Shown: one piece after another, positions 1 to 5,948 of the stretch | Layout of the letters: each line of letters opens with the position of its first letter | How positions within the stretch are numbered: position 1 is the first letter of the stretch | Source: an uncultured Clostridia bacterium | GTDB taxonomy: Bacteria; Bacillota; Clostridia; TANB77; CAG-508 | DNA: 5,977 nt | Reading direction: 5' to 3' | Assembly (NCBI GenBank): GCA_947589135.1 | Contig: CANPZT010000073.1 | Span: 1 to 5,977, forward strand | Position numbers and translations under genes: made by a program | The notes under the pieces: generated by a model | What the model was told of the DNA's origin: nothing | Seen by the model: only the letters and a program-made list of their open reading frames with translations | Databases searched by the model: none

Positions 1-270
1 AACTTATTTGGATATGGAGCATATGATTCTAATCCATATAATGGAGCATATAATTTTTCTAGTTATTCAGAAAGTATAGATTTACTAGCAAGAGTATTAG
101 TTAAATATTACATAAATCCAAAGGGTACAGCTATTTATGGTGATGAAAAAGCAGTAGGAACATATTATAATGGTGCCACATTACAAGGAGTTAATACAAG
201 ATATGCTTCTGATAAACAATGGGCAAATAAGTTATATGAATATATAAAATATTTATATAACAAATTATAA
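1..270 (+). CDS. Glucosaminidase-domain peptidoglycan hydrolase, C-terminal part (5' end outside window)
   Basis: Frame 1 is open from the first base to a TAA at 268-270, giving 89 residues and no start codon, so this is the 3' end of a longer gene. The residues resemble the C-terminal half of the glucosaminidase (Glucosaminidase/LytG/Atl-type, PF01832) fold: NLFGYGAYDSNPYNGA, then SYSESIDLLARVLV, a YYNGATLQGVNTRYASD segment, and a final helix WANKLYEYIKYLYNKL. The sequence N-L-F-G-x-x-A-x-D and the closing G-V-N-x-R-Y-A-S-D-x-x-W are typical of this family. Such enzymes cleave the GlcNAc-MurNAc glycan backbone of the wall outside the cell. The catalytic Glu lies upstream and cannot be seen. 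The protein ends directly after the domain, so any wall-binding repeats or signal peptide must be N-terminal. It probably belongs to a separate transcription unit, because an inverted repeat and a promoter lie between it and the next gene. Confidence 0.85.
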   Translation, partial: NLFGYGAYDSNPYNGAYNFSSYSESIDLLARVLVKYYINPKGTAIYGDEKAVGTYYNGATLQGVNTRYASDKQWANKLYEYIKYLYNKL

Positions 271-303
271 AAAAATCTTGATATTTTTTATAATTTGTTA
301 TAT
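255..303. repeat. Perfect 20-bp inverted repeat with 9-nt loop; possible terminator or operator
   Basis: Bases 255-274 are the exact reverse complement of 284-303, with a 9-base loop at 275-283. Only one of the 20 pairs is G-C. The left arm contains the last codons and stop of the glucosaminidase gene. It could act as a weak terminator for that gene, with the 3' arm beginning TTTTTT, or as a dyad operator site, because the -35 of the next promoter lies in its loop. No U-tract follows the full stem, so a canonical intrinsic terminator is uncertain. Confidence 0.6.
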
Positions 304-306
304 TAT
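278..306 (+). promoter_or_regulatory. SigA-like promoter for the 371-5409 operon
   Basis: TTGATA at 278-283 and TATTAT at 301-306 are separated by 17 bp, close to the SigA consensus TTGACA-17-TATAAT. The site is about 65 bases upstream of the first gene's start. A perfect TATAAT also occurs at 314-319, but I see no good -35 at the right distance. The spacer is the right arm of the inverted repeat, which suggests regulation by a dyad-binding protein or by readthrough from upstream. Chance matches are common in AT-rich DNA, so this is moderate evidence. Confidence 0.5.
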
Positions 307-370
307 ATAAAAGTATAATAATATAGGAAAAATTTGCCATAATAAGAAAACAAAGAAAGGGGCCTAATAA

Positions 371-787
371 ATGAAGAAAAAAGTAGTAATTGTTATGGTA
401 CTAACAATTATAATTGGAATATTTTTATGCACTAATAAAATATATGCTGAAAATACTGAAAACCAAGCAATAGATAAACAAACAGAGAGTAAAATTGTAG
501 AAATAAAAAATAATGTAGCTCATTCATTAGAAGATTATAAAGTAAAATATGGTTCAGATGCATATGGAACAGTTGCATACATTCTTAATATTGTTAGAAT
601 ATATAGTATTCCATTATGTTTTTTAGGAATTGCATTTGGTGCAATTCATAGATATATTTTAGGTATAAGAAAGTTAGACACTCTAGAAAAAGGTATGGGG
701 TTAATTGTAACTTTTGTAACATTATTAATAATATGCCAAATATTACCACTAGCATTTGCAGTGTTTGTAAAATTTGGAAGGGGGTAA
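371..787 (+). CDS. Small exported membrane protein with signal peptide and two TM helices, VirB2/TrbC-pilin-like topology
   Basis: The protein has 138 residues. ATG at 371 follows AAAGGGG (356-362) with 8 bases of spacing. Residues 1-26 form a signal peptide: KKK, a hydrophobic core, and a likely cleavage site after IYA before ENTENQ. Residues 27-68 are polar and probably extracytoplasmic and helical. Two hydrophobic segments follow at about 77-97 and 109-133, joined by a short basic loop around GIRKLDTLEKG, and the chain ends FGRG. A signal peptide plus two closely spaced helices and a short charged loop is the layout of VirB2/TrbC-type pilins and related small proteins of secretion systems. 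The match is one of topology, not of recognised sequence. The Cys at residue 20 is preceded by IFL and does not form a lipobox. The stop lies 3 bases before the next gene, whose ribosome binding site is inside this gene's last codons, so the two are probably translationally coupled and may interact. Its function is not known. Confidence 0.8.
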   Translation: MKKKVVIVMVLTIIIGIFLCTNKIYAENTENQAIDKQTESKIVEIKNNVAHSLEDYKVKYGSDAYGTVAYILNIVRIYSIPLCFLGIAFGAIHRYILGIRKLDTLEKGMGLIVTFVTLLIICQILPLAFAVFVKFGRG

Positions 788-790
788 CAA

Positions 791-3532
791 ATGAAAGTTT
801 TATTTGCTGTAAGTAATGAAGAGATTTCAGAATCAATAGTAAAAAAATATCAAAAGGAGTATAAAGAAATCATTTCGTATAAAAATGTTTATTACTTTAA
901 TGCAATATTGAAAGAATTACAAAAAGACAAAACTTATGACAGAGTAGTAATAAGTGAAGATTTAGAGGCATTTACTAGTACGCAATATGATCAAATTGAT
1001 AAATTTATTTTTGAAAAATTAGATAGTATAAGTGATGAAGCATCTAATGCAAGAGGAAATGATATTCCAATAATCTTAATTTGTTCTGATAGAAGGACAA
1101 AATCAGATCAATTATTAGTAAAATTATTTGGAATTGGAATCTATGATGCAATTATTGGAAATGATAGAAGTATTAACGAAGTTTGTAGATTAATCAATAG
1201 ACCTCGTTTAAAAAAAGAGGCAAAAAGTTATTACAAAATAGATTCAGAAGAAGTAAGCTATCAAGCTGAAAGTGAAAATGATGTAAGTGAAATGGAAATA
1301 CAAAACATCGTTGCACATTATAAAAGATTAGGAAAAAATGAAGAAAAATATGTTGATAGTTTCAATAATATTGCTGCACAATATAATGATACACAACTAA
1401 GAATTATTACAAAATTCTTACCACTAAATGTAAGAGCTGTGTTAGAGGAAAAGTCAACTAAATATCAACAAATAATGTCATTTAATAGTAGTGTGTCAGA
1501 TAGTTTAAGATACAATGCGAAAAAAGAAGAGCATAAAGGACCAAGTGAAAAATTATTAACACAAGTAAAAAAAGAAAATTCTATGACAGAACCAATTGTA
1601 ATACCTTCTGCTGTTAATACACGAGGAAATGTAAAATTATCAAGAAAGAAACCTAGTGTTATGCCTGAACAACAAGAAGTTCAACAACAAAAAGAATATG
1701 GACAAGTACAAAATACAATGCAAGAAATAGAACAATATAAACAAACACAAGGAAATACACAGAATAATACACAAAATATACAAGATAATAATTTTTTAGA
1801 TTTATCAGAAATAGATAAAGCAATTGAATCACAAGAAGAAAATCAAGAAGAAAACAAACAAGGAGGACTTCAAGAAGAACCAGTTACACCAGTAAAAAGA
1901 GGAAGAGGAAGACCAAGAAAAAATCCTATTCCAGAGGAAAATACAGAACCAAAAGTAAAGAGAGGAAGAGGAAGACCAAGAAAAAATCCTATTCAAGAAC
2001 AAATGCCAACACAGGAAAAAGAACAAAATGAAGAAGTATTTGAAGAGATATTACCAGGAATAGGTTCTTTAAATCATCAAGAAGAAAAAATAGAAGATAG
2101 TTTCTTGCCAGGATTTGATGATAACAACGCAGGAGAATCAAATAAAGAAGCTTTCTTACCAGGATTTAGTGATAATACTGCAGAAGAATCAAATGAAGAT
2201 GCATTCTTACCAGGATTTGGTGATAATACTGCAGAAGAATCAAATGAAGATGCATTCTTACCAGGATTTGGCGATAATAGTGCAGAAGAATCAAGTGAAG
2301 AGGAATTCTTGCCAGGATTTGGTGATAATAATATAGAAGAACCAAATGAAGAGGCATTTTTACCAGGATTTGATGATAATAATATAGAAGAATCAAATGA
2401 AGAAGCATTCTTGCCAGGATTTAATAATAACCAAAATAAACCAGAAGAAACAGTTATATCAAAATTTAATGAAACAGATGAAGAAGAATTTTTACCAATA
2501 GTTGATAGTAATAGTTCAAGTAGATTAGAAAAAGACATATTTACATCAAATAATAATGAAAATACATCATATTATGATGGAAATGCTATTAAAAATGAAG
2601 ATATAAAGAAAAATAATAGTTATCAAAGTACAGTTGATATTTCGAATTTAATAACACCAGATAAAAAAATAGCAGCATTTGTAGGAACAAGTAAAAATGG
2701 AACATCATTTATTGTTAATAATGTTGCAGAATATGTTTCATCTGTAATGGGAATAAAAACAGCAATTTTAGATACAACTAAAAATAGAAATTCATATTAT
2801 ATTTATACAAAAAATGAAGAAAATTTAAGAAATGTTGCTATGCATAGTATGGAAGGATTAACAAGAGGAACAGCACAAGGAATTAATGTAAATAAAAATT
2901 TAACTGTATTTACATCATTACCAAATGAATATGAATTTGTAAATTATGTTGATGAAATACTAGAGACATTACTTAAAAATTATTCTTTAATATTAATTGA
3001 CACAGATTTTGATACTCCATTAGGATATTTTAAACAAGCACAAGAAATTTATTTAATTCAATCATATGATATTTTAACAATACAGCCATTAACAGCATTT
3101 TTAAACGAATTGCTATCAAAAAAAATATTAGATGAAACAAAGCTAAGAATTATATTAAATAAAGTAGTAAAAATAAAAGAAGTTAATGAAAAGATAATAA
3201 TAGGAGGAATGTCTGCATATAATGATCCGGCAATGAGCTATATAAATCAATTATTTGATAGACAAAATATTAGATATATTTCTATACCATTTGATCAAGA
3301 TATTTATACAAAATATCTAAGAGGTATTATTGAGTGTGATATTAATTTAAAAGGATATTCAAAAGAATTTATGGAAATATTAAGAGGTTTATCTAGTATG
3401 ATTTATCCAACAATGCAAGTAAATAACAATAATAATACAAAGTATGCACCACCATCAATAAACAATGTAGGAGGACAAGCATTTTCACAAAATATGAACA
3501 GCACATTAGAACAGATGAGAAAAAAATATTAA
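791..3532 (+). CDS. TadZ/CpaE-like scaffold: receiver-like domain, AT-hooks, FLPGF repeats, degenerate MinD/ParA ATPase domain
   Basis: The protein has 913 residues. Its ATG follows GGAAGGGGG (776-784) with 6 bases of spacing. Residues 1-140 look like an atypical receiver domain (VLFAVS at the start, YDRVVIS, IPIILICS, GIGIYDAIIG), but the position of the phospho-acceptor Asp reads VVISED. Residues about 166-235 are a charged helical region (EIQNIVAHYKRLG to VRAVLEEKSTKY). Residues 285-345 are Gln/Asn-rich. Two AT-hook motifs, RGRGRPRKN, lie at 370-378 and 391-399. Seven FLPGF units in an acidic linker cover about 438-544. Residues 622-895 form a MinD/ParA-like fold: P-loop region GTSKNGTS at 632-639, Asp661 in TAILDTT, and Walker B LILIDTD ending near Asp737. 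The invariant P-loop Lys is Gly637, so ATP hydrolysis is doubtful. A receiver-like domain joined to a MinD fold is the TadZ/CpaE plan, a family that localises Tad pilus machinery. No TadA, TadB or TadC is visible here, so a pilus role is only a possibility. The tail from about 882 is Asn-rich and probably disordered. Confidence 0.8.
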   Translation: MKVLFAVSNEEISESIVKKYQKEYKEIISYKNVYYFNAILKELQKDKTYDRVVISEDLEAFTSTQYDQIDKFIFEKLDSISDEASNARGNDIPIILICSDRRTKSDQLLVKLFGIGIYDAIIGNDRSINEVCRLINRPRLKKEAKSYYKIDSEEVSYQAESENDVSEMEIQNIVAHYKRLGKNEEKYVDSFNNIAAQYNDTQLRIITKFLPLNVRAVLEEKSTKYQQIMSFNSSVSDSLRYNAKKEEHKGPSEKLLTQVKKENSMTEPIVIPSAVNTRGNVKLSRKKPSVMPEQQEVQQQKEYGQVQNTMQEIEQYKQTQGNTQNNTQNIQDNNFLDLSEIDKAIESQEENQEENKQGGLQEEPVTPVKRGRGRPRKNPIPEENTEPKVKRGRGRPRKNPIQEQMPTQEKEQNEEVFEEILPGIGSLNHQEEKIEDSFLPGFDDNNAGESNKEAFLPGFSDNTAEESNEDAFLPGFGDNTAEESNEDAFLPGFGDNSAEESSEEEFLPGFGDNNIEEPNEEAFLPGFDDNNIEESNEEAFLPGFNNNQNKPEETVISKFNETDEEEFLPIVDSNSSSRLEKDIFTSNNNENTSYYDGNAIKNEDIKKNNSYQSTVDISNLITPDKKIAAFVGTSKNGTSFIVNNVAEYVSSVMGIKTAILDTTKNRNSYYIYTKNEENLRNVAMHSMEGLTRGTAQGINVNKNLTVFTSLPNEYEFVNYVDEILETLLKNYSLILIDTDFDTPLGYFKQAQEIYLIQSYDILTIQPLTAFLNELLSKKILDETKLRIILNKVVKIKEVNEKIIIGGMSAYNDPAMSYINQLFDRQNIRYISIPFDQDIYTKYLRGIIECDINLKGYSKEFMEILRGLSSMIYPTMQVNNNNNTKYAPPSINNVGGQAFSQNMNSTLEQMRKKY
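1892..1993 (+). other. Two AT-hook-like motifs encoded in a duplicated segment
   Basis: The segment encodes VKRGRGRPRKNPI twice, starting at residues 368 and 389, spaced 21 residues (63 bases) apart. The core R-G-R-P flanked by basic residues is the classic AT-hook that inserts into the minor groove of AT-rich DNA. The two DNA copies are nearly identical over about 36 bases. The surrounding chain is acidic and Gln-rich, so this is a sharply localised basic patch. DNA binding is inferred from the motif only. Confidence 0.7.
2102..2422 (+). repeat. In-frame 51-bp tandem repeat, six full units plus a partial one, encoding FLPGF motifs
   Basis: Units begin at 2102, 2153, 2204, 2255, 2306 and 2357, with a partial unit at 2408. 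Each 17-residue unit reads roughly FLPGF-[DSG]-[DN]-N-x-x-E-E-S-N-E-[ED]-A. Diverged relatives flank the array: ILPGI at residue 420 and FLPIV at residue 567. Units 2 and 3 differ at one base of 51 (AGT versus GGT), which indicates recent duplication or conversion. The unit length is a multiple of three, so copy number can change without a frameshift. The array is strongly acidic, apart from one invariant hydrophobic-Pro-Gly cluster per unit. Confidence 0.95.
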
Positions 3533-3560
3533 CTACTTATAACGAGGAGGGAAAACAATA

Positions 3561-4691
3561 GTGATAATAATAGCAGTAGTTGCAATATTGGTTTTAATTG
3601 TATTTGGACTAATAATATACAATGTATCAATTCACAAAAAAATACAAAAATTTAAGAATATGAATCAAAGAATTAACAACTTATATGTAGTTCAAGATTT
3701 CATGAATGCAATAGGAGAAACGTCAACAGTACAAGAAAAAATTAAGAAAATAAACGATGTATTAATAGAAAAATACGAGATAAAATATTCTACAATAGTT
3801 GTATTTAATGGAGCTGAGTATGAAATAAAAGCATCAAATGTTGATCAAAAACATTGGGATGCATTAAAGGCATTACAAGATATAGATATGTTCAAAGATA
3901 GTATTCAAACTGCTACTCCTAAATATGTTACTGTCAATAATGAAGATGAAAGATTACCATATCAGAAAATGGAATTTGGAAGGGCCAAATCAGCTATTTT
4001 CTTCCCATTATATATTGATAATGTATATATTGGATATTGGATAATGGAAAGTGGAACACCACATGATTTTGATAATGTTGATACTACGGTATTAGAAGTA
4101 ATTAAAGAGAATATTGTATCTGTTTTGAAAACAGTAGTACATCAAAAGACTTTGGAATCAATTGTTAGAAAAGATTTATTTACAGGATTATACTCAGAAG
4201 AATATTTATATGGAGAAGGAAAGCATAAAATAGACAACTACACAAAATCAACAATATGTATGTTTAAAATTATTAATATACAAGAAATTAACAAACAATA
4301 TTGTAGAGAATTAGGAAATAAAGTTATAACTAAAATAAGCGAATATATAAAACAAAATATTTCACAAGAATATGTATTTGTAAGATATATGGGACCAAAA
4401 TTTGTTATTGCTTTTTCAGGAGCAGAAGAAAGTGGTGTGGCAGATTTCTTAAATGAAATAAAGGATAAGCTTGAAAGTATGAATATTTCTCTTACAGAGC
4501 AAGAACTACAAGAATTAAATTTAGATCCTAATAAAGAAAAGAAAAACAATTGTAATATGACAGTAGTACCAAAATTAAATTTTATAATATCATCATATTA
4601 TAAAGGAACTGGATTAGAAGAAGTTCTGAAAAAATTAGAAGAATATTTAGATAATACAGATAATAATGAAAGTGATATAACAAATATATAA
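3561..4691 (+). CDS. Membrane-anchored GAF domain protein with degenerate GGDEF domain
   Basis: The protein has 376 residues. I use the GTG at 3561 because AGGAGGG (3545-3551) sits 9 bases upstream and the N-terminal membrane helix starts there. Residues 2-22 are a single transmembrane segment without a cleavage site, followed by a basic patch (HKKIQKFK), so the rest is probably cytoplasmic. Residues about 40-195 resemble a GAF sensory domain, including SAIFFPLYIDNVYIGYWIMES. From about residue 200 a GGDEF-type fold begins with RKDLFTGLYSEEYL, matching the D-x-L-T-G-L-x-N start of that family. The signature loop, however, reads RYMGPKF (275-281): GGDEF has become MGPKF, and no RxxD inhibitory site lies in front. 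It is therefore unlikely to make cyclic-di-GMP. It may instead sense a ligand through GAF or act as a binding or docking module. It lies 28 bases after the TadZ-like gene and 15 before ireB, consistent with one operon. Confidence 0.82.
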   Translation: MIIIAVVAILVLIVFGLIIYNVSIHKKIQKFKNMNQRINNLYVVQDFMNAIGETSTVQEKIKKINDVLIEKYEIKYSTIVVFNGAEYEIKASNVDQKHWDALKALQDIDMFKDSIQTATPKYVTVNNEDERLPYQKMEFGRAKSAIFFPLYIDNVYIGYWIMESGTPHDFDNVDTTVLEVIKENIVSVLKTVVHQKTLESIVRKDLFTGLYSEEYLYGEGKHKIDNYTKSTICMFKIINIQEINKQYCRELGNKVITKISEYIKQNISQEYVFVRYMGPKFVIAFSGAEESGVADFLNEIKDKLESMNISLTEQELQELNLDPNKEKKNNCNMTVVPKLNFIISSYYKGTGLEEVLKKLEEYLDNTDNNESDITNI

Positions 4692-4706
4692 AAAGGAGAG
4701 TTGCAT

Positions 4707-4961
4707 ATGGAATTTGACAAAACAATGAATTTTAGTGTAGAAAGAGAAGAAAATACAAAATGTAAAGATATATTAAAAGAAGTATATCAAGCATTAGTTG
4801 AAAAAGGATACAATCCAATTAATCAAATAGTTGGATATATATTATCAGGAGATCCAACTTATATTACCAGCCATAATGATGCTAGAAATAAAATAAGAAC
4901 AATTGAAAGAGATGAATTGCTAGAAAAGATGGTAAAAAATTATATAGGATTAGAAGATTAA
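4707..4961 (+). CDS. ireB: IreB family regulatory phosphoprotein (UPF0297, YrzL-like)
   Basis: The protein has 84 residues. I chose the ATG at 4707 rather than the in-frame TTG at 4701: the Shine-Dalgarno AGGAG (4694-4698) is 8 bases from the ATG but only 2 from the TTG, and the family begins close to its conserved F-D-x-T motif. Residues 33-70 carry the family hallmark KGYNPINQIVGY, LSGDPTYI, DARNKIR and ERDEL. In Enterococcus faecalis, IreB is a small dimeric substrate of the PASTA Ser/Thr kinase IreK, phosphorylated on N-terminal threonines, and it influences cephalosporin tolerance. Thr6 in FDKTMNF is the likely equivalent phospho-site. The gene is directly followed by ruvX with a single base between stop and start, the conserved Firmicutes arrangement. 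Upstream, alaS, its neighbour in Bacillus subtilis, is absent and the GAF/GGDEF-like gene stands in that place. Length is normal for the family. Confidence 0.95.
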   Translation: MEFDKTMNFSVEREENTKCKDILKEVYQALVEKGYNPINQIVGYILSGDPTYITSHNDARNKIRTIERDELLEKMVKNYIGLED

Positions 4962-4962
4962 G

Positions 4963-5409
4963 ATGAGAATTTTAGGAATTGATTATGGAGAAGCAAGAGT
5001 AGGAATAGCTATTACAGATGAACTCAATATAACAGCACAAGGACTTGAAACGATACAGAGAAATGGTTCAGATAAGATTGTTTTAAAAAGATTAGATGAA
5101 ATACTACAAAAATATAAAATAAAAACAATAGTTGTTGGAATGCCATTAAATATGAATGGAACAATATCTGAAAGAGCAAAAATAACACAAGAATTTATCC
5201 ATAAATTAAAATGTAAATATAACAAAATAGAAATAGATTCAATAGATGAAAGATTAACAACAGTAGAGGCACATAAAACAATGAATTTTCTAGAAGTCAA
5301 TAAGAATAAAAAAAGAAATATAGTAGATACTATATCTGCGGTATATATTTTAGAGACTTATTTAAATAAATCAAAAAATTTATTGAAAAATGATAAAAAT
5401 ATGTTATAA
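4963..5409 (+). CDS. ruvX: RuvX/YqgF putative pre-16S rRNA nuclease (Holliday-junction-resolvase-like fold)
   Basis: The protein has 148 residues. The ATG at 4963 comes one base after the ireB stop and lacks a strong Shine-Dalgarno site, so translation probably depends on coupling to ireB. The RNase H-like fold is well marked: MRILGIDYGEARVGIA with catalytic Asp7; VVGMPLNMNG at 57-66; DERLTTVEA from Asp95; and NIVDTISAVYILETYL with Asp122. These are the conserved acidic positions of the YqgF family, which in Escherichia coli is needed for 5' end maturation of 16S rRNA. The protein acts in the cytoplasm. After the conserved domain there is a Lys/Asn-rich tail of about 14 residues, whose DNA also contains a promoter for the next gene. 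The stop is a tandem TAATAA. Confidence 0.95.
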   Translation: MRILGIDYGEARVGIAITDELNITAQGLETIQRNGSDKIVLKRLDEILQKYKIKTIVVGMPLNMNGTISERAKITQEFIHKLKCKYNKIEIDSIDERLTTVEAHKTMNFLEVNKNKKRNIVDTISAVYILETYLNKSKNLLKNDKNML

Positions 5410-5410
5410 T
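5383..5410 (+). promoter_or_regulatory. Extended -10 SigA-like promoter inside the 3' end of ruvX, for the DUF1292 gene
   Basis: TTGAAA at 5383-5388 and TATAAT at 5405-5410 are 16 bp apart, and TG at 5402-5403 adds an extended -10 (TGTTATAAT). The -10 includes the ruvX stop codon. The next gene starts 53 bases downstream of the -10, with AAGGAG at 5451-5456. The DUF1292 gene is therefore probably transcribed both from the operon and from this promoter. Confidence 0.65.
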
Positions 5411-5463
5411 AATTTTATATTAAATAAAAATATATAATTTTAAATTTTGAAAGGAGAAAAAAC

Positions 5464-5769
5464 ATGGAAGAAAACTTTGAAGGAGAAGAATTAGATAATA
5501 TTGTAATATTAAATGATGAAGAAGGAAATGAAGTTAAATTTGAATTTTTAGATCTAGTAGAACTAGATGATGAAGAATATGTTGTATTATTACCAGTAAA
5601 TGACGAAGGAGAAGAAGACGAGGGTGAAGTTGTAATATTAAAAGTAGAAGATACGGATAATGATTCAGAAGAAGAATCATATGTAAGTGTAGATGATGAA
5701 GCAGTTCTAAACCAAGTGTTTGAGATATTTAAAGAAAAATTTAAAGATGAGTTCGATTTTGAAGACTAA
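5464..5769 (+). CDS. DUF1292 / UPF0473 (YrzB-like) acidic protein
   Basis: The protein has 101 residues. The ATG follows AAGGAG (5451-5456) with 7 bases of spacing. The sequence matches the DUF1292 pattern: an opening DNIVILNDEEGNEVKFEFLDLVELDDEEYVVLLP-like beta region (here residues 11-44), then an acidic insert, VVILKVED, and a C-terminal helix VLNQVFEIFKEKF. About 41 of 101 residues are Asp or Glu against only five Lys, so it is extremely acidic. Its biochemical role is not established. It is habitually encoded after ireB and ruvX in Firmicutes (yrzL-yrrK-yrzB in Bacillus subtilis), which supports the identification. It is separated from ruvX by 54 bases that are nearly all A/T, has its own likely promoter, and is followed by a hairpin terminator, so it closes this transcription unit. 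Confidence 0.93.
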   Translation: MEENFEGEELDNIVILNDEEGNEVKFEFLDLVELDDEEYVVLLPVNDEGEEDEGEVVILKVEDTDNDSEEESYVSVDDEAVLNQVFEIFKEKFKDEFDFED

Positions 5770-5782
5770 AAATTAATATAAA

Positions 5783-5821
5783 AAGAGGTAAAAGTACGAA
5801 TATTTATTACTTTTACCTTTT
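5783..5821 (+). terminator. Rho-independent terminator after the DUF1292 gene
   Basis: AGGTAAAAGTA at 5786-5796 pairs perfectly with TACTTTTACCT at 5808-5818. One G-U and two A-T pairs extend the stem to 5783-5821, leaving an 11-base loop. The 3' arm runs into CCTTTTGTATT, a short imperfect U-tract. The site begins 13 bases after the stop codon. It would separate the operon from the promoter that follows. Confidence 0.75.
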
Positions 5822-5824
5822 GTA

Positions 5825-5852
5825 TTGAGTATAAATTAGAAAATGTTATAAT
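5825..5852 (+). promoter_or_regulatory. Strong extended -10 SigA-like promoter for a downstream unit
   Basis: TTGAGT at 5825-5830 and TATAAT at 5847-5852 are 16 bp apart, with TG at 5844-5845 giving TGTTATAAT. The extended -10 (ATGTTATAAT) is identical to that of the promoter in the 3' end of ruvX. It starts right behind the terminator, as expected for a new transcription unit. Transcription would begin near 5859. Confidence 0.65.
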
Positions 5853-5880
5853 CTATAAGTTGAAATAGGAAAAGTTAAGA

Positions 5881-5948
5881 TACTATATATTTATAGTAAA
5901 AAGGAGACTAACTATTAATTGTCAACAGGAATATTAAAAATTTTTTAA
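5881..5948 (+). promoter_or_regulatory. Leader region: hairpin, Shine-Dalgarno site and a 9-codon open reading frame
   Basis: TACTATA (5881-5887) and TATAGTA (5892-5898) form a 7-bp hairpin with a 4-base loop. AAGGAG follows at 5901-5906. A TTG at 5919, 12 bases downstream, opens a frame encoding MSTGILKIF and a TAA at 5946-5948. All three frames close before about 5965, so no longer protein begins here. It may be a leader peptide or a regulatory 5' UTR for a gene beyond 5977, or a false start signal. The rest, to 5977, is almost pure A/T with no feature I can support. Confidence 0.35.

Noticed and set aside
416..433. Possible lipoprotein signal at Cys20 of the 371-787 product
   Set aside because: The residues before the Cys are IFL; a lipobox needs a small residue directly before it. 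A standard signal peptidase site after IYA fits better.
594..836. Open frames on the - strand at 594-836, 1829-2026, 4238-4549 and 4983-5300
   Set aside because: All are antisense to genes with clear domains or good start signals, and their products are low-complexity hydrophobic or Ser/Phe-rich shadows.
2102..2422. CRISPR-like or mobile repeat
   Set aside because: The repeats are directly adjacent, in frame and have no spacers; they encode protein repeats.
2077..2538. A long open frame on the - strand across the repeat region, with its own internal repeat
   Set aside because: It mirrors the FLPGF array: a 51-base period keeps all frames open together. It has no ribosome binding site and lies wholly inside a well-supported gene. 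The short + strand frame at 2115-2336 and the - strand frame at 2166-2408 have the same cause.
4701..4706. TTG at 4701 as the start of ireB
   Set aside because: It is only 2 bases from the Shine-Dalgarno site, while the ATG at 4707 has ideal spacing and matches the family's N-terminus.
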